Part shown: piece by piece, positions 7,589-12,393 of the stretch | How positions within the stretch are numbered: position 1 is the stretch's first letter | Layout of the letters: each line of letters begins with the position of its first letter | Assembly (NCBI GenBank): GCA_964368075.1 | Contig: CAYJAD010000067.1 | Span: 1-12,393, forward strand | Origin: CAYJAD01 sp964368075 | GTDB taxonomy: Bacteria > Desulfobacterota > Desulfovibrionia > Desulfovibrionales > Desulfovibrionaceae | Direction of reading: 5' to 3' | Length of the DNA stretch: 12,393 nt | The notes under the pieces: model-generated | The model's input: only the letters and a program-made list of their open reading frames with translations | The model's database searches: none | Told to the model about the DNA's origin: nothing | Translations under genes and position numbers: made by a program

Positions 7589-8152
7589 CTAAAAAAGCGT
7601 TTTCTTTTTGCTTTTAGTGGAGCTTGCCGTGTCCTCGTCATCGGACTCTGAAAATTTTTTGTCCCCCTCTGAAAGGGCTTGCACCCGAACGGTGGCCGTG
7701 CCGGCATCGTGCATATCTAGCTTTCGTGCGGCACGGCGGGAAACATCGATGATACGGTCATATTTGAAAGGGCCACGATCGTTAATGCGCAATACGACGC
7801 TTTTGTCGTTGGCTACATTGGTCACGCGTACCACAGTACCCAGCGGCAGTAATTTATGGGCAGCGGTGAGAGCATTTTGATTGTAGCGTTCACCATTGGC
7901 AGTTTTTTTTCCATGAAAACCCGGGCCATACCAAGAGGCCACACCAGTTTCATCATAGCCTTCCCCAGTTTGCAAGGGGTGGTATCTTTCTCCGCGTACG
8001 GTGTAGGGATTTGTGCCCCGCACCTTATTTTTGGGCTTACTGCTGCCGCAACCTATGAGTGATAAGGTCAGCACACATAGCAAAATAAGAAAGAATACCT
8101 TATGAAAAAGGTTAAAAGAGTCACAAGTTTTTAGATGACTTGAAAATATCAT
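7589..8152 (-). CDS. rlpA: RlpA-like lipoprotein 1 (double-psi beta-barrel, septal lytic transglycosylase family)
   Basis: The 187-residue product has a lipoprotein signal with the lipobox LIGC, so C35 is the likely lipidated residue. The RlpA barrel runs from about residue 48 to 162, with GVASWYGPGFHGKKTANGE near its start and LRINDRGPF in the core. E88, H99 and D125 have the same spacing (11 and 37 residues) as the catalytic E120, H131 and D157 of Pseudomonas aeruginosa RlpA. That enzyme cuts peptidoglycan strands lacking stem peptides at the septum; activity here is inferred. There is no C-terminal SPOR domain, only a charged tail ending SKKKTLF. The ATG at 8152 is preferred over an in-frame TTG at 8182 because AGGAG stands five bases before it. 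It follows its paralogue by 38 bases. Confidence 0.9.
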   Translation of the reverse strand: MIFSSHLKTCDSFNLFHKVFFLILLCVLTLSLIGCGSSKPKNKVRGTNPYTVRGERYHPLQTGEGYDETGVASWYGPGFHGKKTANGERYNQNALTAAHKLLPLGTVVRVTNVANDKSVVLRINDRGPFKYDRIIDVSRRAARKLDMHDAGTATVRVQALSEGDKKFSESDDEDTASSTKSKKKTLF

Positions 8153-8157
8153 AGTTT

Positions 8158-8162
8158 CTCCT
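8158..8162 (-). promoter_or_regulatory. Ribosome binding site fixing the start of RlpA-like protein 1
   Basis: AGGAG on the minus strand stands five bases before the ATG at 8152-8150. The upstream in-frame TTG at 8182 has no comparable site. Confidence 0.75.
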
Positions 8163-8190
8163 GTGTATCTCTTTTTCCCCAAATTAAAAG

Positions 8191-8694
8191 CTAGTCGTCA
8201 ATGGCTTGCACACGCATAGGCGCAATGCCTGCCCGGCGAATACCTATAATATCACCGGCTTTACGTGAAAGGTCAATAATTTTCGTTTTGGCAAAGGGGC
8301 CTCTGTCGTTGATACGCACAACAATGGTTTTGTTATTATTAAGATTTGTTACACGTACTTTCGTGCCGAGGGGCAAGGTTTTGTGGGCTGCAGTCATGGC
8401 ATTTTGATTAAATATTTCGCCGCTGGCTGTTTTTCGACCGTGAAAACCGGGGCCATACCATGTGCCAATGCCTGTTTCATCATACCCTTCGGAGGTTTTG
8501 AGTAAATAATAGCGTTGGCCGCGTACTACATAGGATTTGCCACTGCGTTCAGGGGTTTTCTTCTTTTTTTCAACTTTTTCTGTTTTTGACCCTATGGGCT
8601 TGCTGAGTACCGGTGTAGGTTCCTTACTTTTTTTAACGCAGGCGGCAAAAGAAAGGCAAAGACATAAAAGAAGAAATAAAATTTTTTTTGGCAT
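8191..8694 (-). CDS. RlpA-like lipoprotein 2 (double-psi beta-barrel)
   Basis: The 167-residue product begins MPKKILFLLL, and its hydrophobic segment ends in SFAAC, giving a likely lipidated C19 (phenylalanine at -3 is unusual). A lysine-rich linker (residues 20-52) leads into the RlpA barrel (about 55-165). The acidic, histidine and aspartate positions of the active site are kept as E93, H104 and D130. Over 111 ungapped residues it is about 64% identical (71 identities by eye) to the next gene, which points to tandem duplication. The barrel ends at the C-terminus with no SPOR domain. An upstream extension of this frame to 9009 is rejected because it overlaps the neighbouring gene and lacks a signal peptide. 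The ribosome binding site GTAGG contains the stop codon of the upstream gene. Confidence 0.88.
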   Translation of the reverse strand: MPKKILFLLLCLCLSFAACVKKSKEPTPVLSKPIGSKTEKVEKKKKTPERSGKSYVVRGQRYYLLKTSEGYDETGIGTWYGPGFHGRKTASGEIFNQNAMTAAHKTLPLGTKVRVTNLNNNKTIVVRINDRGPFAKTKIIDLSRKAGDIIGIRRAGIAPMRVQAIDD

Positions 8695-8700
8695 GGTATA

Positions 8701-8705
8701 CCTAC
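8701..8705 (-). promoter_or_regulatory. Ribosome binding site of RlpA-like 2 overlapping the upstream stop codon
   Basis: Minus-strand GTAGG contains the TAG stop (8704-8702) of the 284-residue protein and lies six bases before the ATG at 8694. Ribosomes ending the first gene would be in place to start the second, which suggests translational coupling. Confidence 0.55.
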
Positions 8706-9556
8706 TTTTTCTTGAATTTTTCTGAAGAAGCGTATTCGGCAAGTTGCTCAAGGCTTGTTGCATCTGCGCCATGCTCTTGTGCTTTTTTTTCAAAAAGCAA
8801 AGCTTCTTGTCTGTGTCCACCTTCAAAGCAGGCTTTAGCTGCAAGAACATACATGGTAAAAGTCTTTTTTCCATAGAGGCTTTGCAAGAGTTCTTCCCAA
8901 TGCTCTTGAAAGGTGTCTTTAACCAAATCTTCATGCTCTGCAATAAAGCGTGCCACAGAGCCATTGTCTCCGTGCTCGTGAACATAGAGTATAATAAGCG
9001 GACGCGCATAGTTTAATACATCAAGAATACGTACGATTTCTCGCCCAATGCTTTCGCGTGTTTGCTTTGTGTAGGGCATAAGGCCCTCAATAAGGTGCGC
9101 GTGATCTTGAGCGCGGTTTTGAATTTGTAGTAAACGATTGCTGTAGTGCTGTCTTTGAAAAGCATCTTCTTTAAGTTTTATGCATTCATGAAAAGTATAG
9201 CCGATACACCAGTCTAGAATATTTTCTAAAACAGCACTGGGGTTTTGGGCGTGCTGACAAGTGGACTTATTGTTTAAACTTTCATGAGTGTATTGAATGC
9301 TGGCATCATAGCCTTCAAAGTCACGGCGTCCACGATTTTTTTTACGAAAAAGATGATGCGATGTGTCTTTAAGGCGCCAAAAAATACCTTTTCGCATGGC
9401 TTCGCCCAGCAATTCGCGTAGGACAGCGTAGGAAATAGTGCCAGAACGCGAAAAACGGGTATTTTGCTCTGTAATTTTAATATACACAGTACAAAAGTCG
9501 CGTAGTAAGTCGCGAACAAAAATACCATTGTTCTGGGCTTGCCAGCGTCCAATCAT
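8702..9556 (-). CDS. Conserved-looking hypothetical protein, 284 aa, in the rlpA operon
   Basis: I do not recognise the family. No signal peptide or membrane segment is visible, so it is probably cytoplasmic. The N-terminal third is rich in basic and aromatic residues (FRKKNRGRRDFEGYD near residue 70). A middle segment with DWCIGYTFHECIKLKEDAF (about residues 115-133) looks like a conserved helical core. The rest appears all alpha-helical, and near the C-terminus AAKACFEGGHRQEALLFEKKAQEHG resembles a single TPR-like helix pair. The ATG overlaps the stop of the upstream gene in an ATGA junction, and its own stop lies inside the ribosome binding site of RlpA-like 2. It is thus firmly the second gene of a four-gene operon whose last two products are cell-wall lipoproteins. 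A cytoplasmic partner or regulator is possible but is a guess. Confidence 0.8.
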   Translation of the reverse strand: MIGRWQAQNNGIFVRDLLRDFCTVYIKITEQNTRFSRSGTISYAVLRELLGEAMRKGIFWRLKDTSHHLFRKKNRGRRDFEGYDASIQYTHESLNNKSTCQHAQNPSAVLENILDWCIGYTFHECIKLKEDAFQRQHYSNRLLQIQNRAQDHAHLIEGLMPYTKQTRESIGREIVRILDVLNYARPLIILYVHEHGDNGSVARFIAEHEDLVKDTFQEHWEELLQSLYGKKTFTMYVLAAKACFEGGHRQEALLFEKKAQEHGADATSLEQLAEYASSEKFKKK

Positions 9557-9828
9557 TGCCCGTCCTCCGTTAAGAGAGCTTCTGCCACGGCAGCATCGTA
9601 AAGAGCCATGGGGTCGGCACCTGGGCTTCCACGACCGGATTTTTTGTACATATCAGCGGCAGCTTTTATGACAGCGGCAGGTAGCCACGAATGTTTTTCC
9701 CACACATGCTCGTGTTCCGCTTCCCATAAGCGAAATTCTACGCTCCCTGAAGGGGCGCGGCGTACATATACACGCACTTTTGTATTTCCCGGTTGGGGAT
9801 GATAATATAAACCTTTATCGTCTTTCAT
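9553..9828 (-). CDS. Small hypothetical protein, 91 aa, first gene of the rlpA operon
   Basis: Not recognised. The first half looks like a beta-hairpin region (LYYHPQPGNTKVRVYVRRA then VEFRLWEAEHEHVWEKHSWL) and the second half like helices (AAVIKAAADMYKK and ALYDAAVAEALL). There is no signal peptide, so a cytoplasmic location is likely. The start is supported by GAGAGGG just upstream of the ATG. Its TGA stop overlaps the ATG of the 284-residue gene by four bases (9553-9556), so the two are probably translated together and may form a complex. It is convincing as a gene because of the good ribosome binding site and tight coupling, despite its small size. Confidence 0.75.
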   Translation of the reverse strand: MKDDKGLYYHPQPGNTKVRVYVRRAPSGSVEFRLWEAEHEHVWEKHSWLPAAVIKAAADMYKKSGRGSPGADPMALYDAAVAEALLTEDGQ

Positions 9829-9854
9829 AAGTACCCTCTCAAACGTTGTGCTGC

Positions 9855-9883
9855 ATTTTGCACTGCCTTGAGATTTAGGTCAA
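9855..9883 (-). promoter_or_regulatory. Candidate promoter of the rlpA operon
   Basis: On the minus strand, TTGACC (9883-9878) and CAAAAT (9860-9855) are 17 bases apart and match the -35 and -10 consensus at five and four of six positions. Transcription would begin about 20 bases before the first ATG. Confidence 0.4.
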
Positions 9884-9987
9884 CTAAAGCTTTTTTAAAA
9901 ATTTGTTATTTATTTCTCAAACTAAAAAAAGTGCGTTTATGCTAAAATGTTGAATGGAAAAGCATAATTTTAATAAATTAAAAATAG

Positions 9988-10027
9988 AGACAAATGCTTG
10001 TCTTTGTGAAAACTTTGTGTTAGACAA
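9988..10027 (+). promoter_or_regulatory. Inverted-repeat cluster upstream of dsrA, possible operator
   Basis: AGACAA (9988-9993) and TTGTCT (9998-10003) form a perfect 6+6 inverted repeat with a 4-base spacer, and a third AGACAA follows at 10022-10027. Between them, TTTGTG occurs twice as a direct repeat (10003-10008 and 10014-10019). The arrangement looks like a multi-site operator. It does not match the Rex or HcpR consensus as I know them, so the regulator is unknown. Confidence 0.4.
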
Positions 10028-10046
10028 TCTATACTTACGCCAAACA

Positions 10047-10055
10047 TGTTATACA
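10047..10055 (+). promoter_or_regulatory. Candidate extended -10 element of the dsrAB promoter
   Basis: TGTTATACA matches the extended -10 form (TG, one base, then a TATAAT-like hexamer). No good -35 box lies 16-18 bases upstream. A second -10-like TATACT is at 10030-10035. A start here would give a leader of about 125 bases that includes the inverted repeat at 10113-10135. Confidence 0.3.
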
Positions 10056-10073
10056 TTGTTGAAGTAGGGAGTT

Positions 10074-10085
10074 TTTTGCGCAAAA
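10074..10085 (+). promoter_or_regulatory. 12-base perfect palindrome in the dsrA leader region
   Basis: TTTTGCGCAAAA is a perfect palindrome with no spacer. It could bind a dimeric regulator, but a palindrome of this size in AT-rich sequence can also arise by chance. Confidence 0.25.
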
Positions 10086-10112
10086 TTATGACGCGAAAAT
10101 TAAATAGGTCTT

Positions 10113-10135
10113 TTCTGCCAGCTGTTATGGCAGAA
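10113..10135 (+). promoter_or_regulatory. 8-bp inverted repeat/hairpin in the dsrA leader
   Basis: TTCTGCCA (10113-10120) and TGGCAGAA (10128-10135) are perfectly complementary around a 7-base loop. No T tract follows, so it is not an intrinsic terminator. It may be an operator or an mRNA-stabilising stem 52 bases before the dsrA start. Confidence 0.4.
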
Positions 10136-10187
10136 TAATATGCCGGACTAAAACCGGAACTTAAAACAACTCTGTGGAGGTAAGCCA

Positions 10188-11501
10188 ATGGCTAAACATG
10201 CAACCCCCAAGTTAGACCAGCTCGAATCCGGGCCATGGCCTAGCTTTGTGTCTGACATCAAGCAAGAAGCAGCCATGCGGGCCAAAAACCCTAAGGGTCT
10301 GGACTATCAGATTCCTGTGGAATGCCCTGAAGATTTGCTTGGCATCTTGGAACTTTCTTATAACGACGGTGAAACTCACTGGAAGCACGGCGGTATCGTT
10401 GGCGTATTTGGTTACGGCGGCGGTGTTATTGGTCGTTACTGTGACCAGCCTGAAGCTTACCCTGGCGTAGCTCACTTCCACACCGTTCGTGTGGCTCAGC
10501 CTTCTGGCAAATACTACACAACCAAGTTCCTCCGCGATCTTTGCGACATTTGGGACTTGCGTGGTTCTGGTATCACCAACATGCACGGTTCTACCGGTGA
10601 CATCGTTCTTCTTGGTACCCAGACTCCTCAATTAGAAGAAATTTTCTTTGAGCTTACCCACAACATGAATGTTGACCTTGGTGGTTCTGGTTCTAACTTA
10701 CGTACCCCAGAATCTTGCCTTGGCCAAAGCCGTTGCGAATTTGCTTGCTACAACACACAAGAAATGTGCTACCAACTTACCATGGATTACCAAGATGAGT
10801 TGCACCGCCCAGCTTTCCCCTACAAGTTTAAGTTCAAGTTTGACGGTTGCCCCAATGGTTGCGTAGCTTCCATGGCTCGTTCTGACTTTGCAGTAGTGGG
10901 TACTTGGAAAGATGACATCCGCATCGACCAAGATGTTGTAAAAGCATATGTTGCTGGTGAAGTTGCTCCTAACGCTGGTGCTCACGCACAAGGCGATTGG
11001 GGTGCTTTTGACATCGAAAAAGAAGTCATCAATCTTTGCCCAAGCAAATGTATGAAGTGGGATGGCAGTAAGCTTTCCATTGATACTGCTGAATGTGTGC
11101 GCTGCATGCACTGCATTAACACCATGCCAAAGGCTCTTCGCATCGGTAACGAAACCGGCGCATCTATCCTTTGCGGTGCTAAAGCTCCTGTTGTTGACGG
11201 TGCTCAAATGGGCTCCTTGCTTGTACCTTTCATCAATGCCGACGAACCTTTTGATGACGTGAAAGAAGTTATCGAAAAGATTTGGGACTGGTGGATGGAA
11301 GAAGGTAAAAACCGCGAGCGTCTTGGTGAAACCATGAAGCGTCTTTCTTTCCAAAAGCTTTTGGAAGTTACCGACACACCAGCTATGCCTCAGCATGTTA
11401 AGGAACCCCGTTCTAACCCCTACATCTTCTTTAAAGAAGAAGAAGTACCTGGCGGTTGGGATCGTGACCTTGACGCTTATCGCAAAAGACACCAACGCTA
11501 A
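10188..11501 (+). CDS. dsrA: Dissimilatory sulfite reductase alpha subunit
   Basis: Forms the alpha2beta2 sulfite reductase with DsrB in the cytoplasm; the enzyme reduces sulfite with six electrons, acting with DsrC, in dissimilatory sulfate or sulfite respiration. The 437-residue length equals D. vulgaris DsrA. The siroheme-linked [4Fe-4S] cysteines are C177, C183, C221 and C225 (CX5C and CX3C), at the same numbers as in D. vulgaris. An inserted ferredoxin domain has C284 and C303, C306, C309 for a second cluster, plus C288. In D. vulgaris the alpha-subunit site holds a catalytically silent tetrapyrrole, and that may apply here. GGAGG seven bases before the ATG gives a strong start. Codons favour C-ending and other translationally preferred forms compared with the neighbours, which suggests high expression. 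dsrB follows after 18 bases. Confidence 0.98.
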   Translation: MAKHATPKLDQLESGPWPSFVSDIKQEAAMRAKNPKGLDYQIPVECPEDLLGILELSYNDGETHWKHGGIVGVFGYGGGVIGRYCDQPEAYPGVAHFHTVRVAQPSGKYYTTKFLRDLCDIWDLRGSGITNMHGSTGDIVLLGTQTPQLEEIFFELTHNMNVDLGGSGSNLRTPESCLGQSRCEFACYNTQEMCYQLTMDYQDELHRPAFPYKFKFKFDGCPNGCVASMARSDFAVVGTWKDDIRIDQDVVKAYVAGEVAPNAGAHAQGDWGAFDIEKEVINLCPSKCMKWDGSKLSIDTAECVRCMHCINTMPKALRIGNETGASILCGAKAPVVDGAQMGSLLVPFINADEPFDDVKEVIEKIWDWWMEEGKNRERLGETMKRLSFQKLLEVTDTPAMPQHVKEPRSNPYIFFKEEEVPGGWDRDLDAYRKRHQR

Positions 11502-11519
11502 AAAAAGGGGAAGTACACC

Positions 11520-12393
11520 ATGGCATTTATCTCTTCCGGGTACAATCCCGCAAAACCAATGGAAAACCGTATCACTGATATCGGTCCTCGTCCTTATGAC
11601 GAAGCTTTTCCTTCTTTCATTAAGGAAAACTTCGGCAAATGGCTGTATCACGAAATTCTTGAGCCAGGCGTGCTTTTGCACGTATCTGAAAGCGGCGCCA
11701 AGGTTTACACAGTACGCGTAGGTACTGCACGCCTTATGTCCGTAACACTCATTCGCGAAGCTTGCGAAATTGCTGATAAGCATTGCGGCGGTCACCTTCG
11801 TTTTACCACTCGTAACAACATCGAGTTCATGGTAGACAACGAAGACGCTATGAAAGCTTTGAAAGAAGACTTAGCTTCCCGTAAATTCGACGGTGGTTCC
11901 TTCAAGTTCCCCGTGGGCGGTACCGGCGCCGGTATCAGCAACATCGTTCACACCCAAGGTTGGGTACACTGTCACACCCCTGCAACTGACGCCTCTGGCC
12001 CAGTTAAAGCTGTGATGGACGAAGTATTTGCTGACTTCCAAAGCATGCGTATGCCTGCTCCTGTGCGTATCTCCCTTGCATGTTGTATCAACATGTGTGG
12101 TGCTGTGCACTGCTCCGATATCGGTCTTGTAGGTATTCACCGTAAGCCTCCAATGATTGACCACGAATGGGCTGACCAACTTTGCGAAATCCCCTTGGCC
12201 GTTGCCTCCTGCCCAACAGCAGCTGTGCGTCCTACCAAGGTAGAGATCAATGGTGCAAAGGTTAACTCCATTGCCATTAAGAACGAACGCTGCATGTACT
12301 GCGGTAACTGCTACACCATGTGTCCTGCTCTTCCCATTTCTGATGGCGAAGGCGACGGCGTAGCTATCATGGTTGGTGGTAAGGTTTCTAACC
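11520..12393 (+). CDS. dsrB: Dissimilatory sulfite reductase beta subunit, 3' partial
   Basis: The frame starts MAFISSGYNPAKPMENRITD, the typical DsrB N-terminus, and stays open to the window end: 291 full codons are visible of about 381 in D. vulgaris, so some 90 residues are missing. DsrB carries the catalytic siroheme. The coupled [4Fe-4S] ligands are C151, C188, C189 and C193, in VHCHTPATDASGPVK and SLACCINMCG, at the same numbers as in D. vulgaris. The ferredoxin domain ligands C231, C258, C261 and C264 lie in SCPTAAV and ERCMYCGNCYTMC. An AAGGGGAAG ribosome binding site stands just before the ATG, 18 bases after dsrA, so the genes are co-transcribed. dsrD commonly follows in this family and would be expected just outside the window. 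Confidence 0.98.
   Translation, partial: MAFISSGYNPAKPMENRITDIGPRPYDEAFPSFIKENFGKWLYHEILEPGVLLHVSESGAKVYTVRVGTARLMSVTLIREACEIADKHCGGHLRFTTRNNIEFMVDNEDAMKALKEDLASRKFDGGSFKFPVGGTGAGISNIVHTQGWVHCHTPATDASGPVKAVMDEVFADFQSMRMPAPVRISLACCINMCGAVHCSDIGLVGIHRKPPMIDHEWADQLCEIPLAVASCPTAAVRPTKVEINGAKVNSIAIKNERCMYCGNCYTMCPALPISDGEGDGVAIMVGGKVSN

Larger units (their letters stand above)
9829..10187. other. Divergent regulatory region between the rlpA operon and dsrAB
   Basis: This stretch has no supported gene and is AT-rich. It holds a candidate minus-strand promoter near its left end, a cluster of AGACAA half-sites (9988-10027), candidate -10 boxes (10030-10035 and 10047-10055), a 12-base palindrome (10074-10085), an 8-bp inverted repeat (10113-10135) and the dsrA ribosome binding site GGAGG (10176-10180). 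Confidence 0.6.

Noticed and set aside
7592..7615. Possible minus-strand terminator at the end of RlpA-like 1
   Set aside because: Only a 6-bp AAAAGC/GCTTTT stem inside the lysine-rich coding tail, with the T run used up in the stem; too weak to call.
8695..9009. N-terminal extension of RlpA-like 2 to 272 residues
   Set aside because: It lies wholly over the 284-residue gene in another frame, lacks a signal peptide, and the ATG at 8694 has both a ribosome binding site and a proper lipoprotein signal.
10142..10156. CCGG-N7-CCGG stem before dsrA
   Set aside because: Only four pairs; likely chance.
10698..11795. 365-residue minus-strand ORF opposite dsrA and dsrB
   Set aside because: It is the antisense shadow of two certain genes, with no ribosome binding site or recognisable protein content.

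Overview
The window looks like chromosome from a sulfate- or sulfite-reducing member of the Desulfovibrionaceae. The strongest evidence is dsrA and the start of dsrB at the right edge. Every siroheme and [4Fe-4S] cysteine I can place falls at the residue number I know for Desulfovibrio vulgaris DsrA and DsrB. Base composition is moderate, by eye clearly below the GC-rich desulfovibrios, so a lower-GC genus of the family is likely; I cannot name the species.

Layout: (1) Bases 1-5048 (+) are the C-terminal part of a very large secreted RTX-type adhesin. It has Ig/cadherin-like modules, two T1SS-143-like repeats, an unassigned domain, spaced calcium-binding RTX motifs and a C-terminal type I secretion region. 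Its N-terminus lies left of the window. A strong intrinsic terminator follows at 5084-5132. (2) Bases 5133-5425 hold no gene but are rich in structure: several inverted repeats, a G-quadruplex motif and a long hairpin. (3) sdaA (6835-5426, -) encodes a one-chain iron-sulfur L-serine dehydratase. (4) Upstream of it, transcribed away from it, is a small exported OB-fold protein (7038-7553, +). (5) A four-gene minus-strand operon (9828 to 7589) contains a 91-aa and a 284-aa protein of unknown function, overlapping by 4 bases, then two RlpA-like lipoproteins in tandem. (6) A 359-base regulatory region holds inverted repeats and candidate promoters. (7) dsrA (10188-11501) and dsrB (11520 onward, cut by the window end) form the dissimilatory sulfite reductase operon.

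Functionally, DsrAB is the terminal reductase of sulfidogenic respiration. SdaA makes pyruvate from serine, a usable electron and carbon donor for that metabolism. The RlpA operon concerns the cell wall and outer membrane, and the adhesin is probably a surface attachment or biofilm protein. No mobile element, CRISPR array, tRNA or rRNA was found. The least explained parts are the two unknown ORFs coupled to the rlpA pair, the structured region after sdaA, and the unassigned adhesin domain with its single cysteine.
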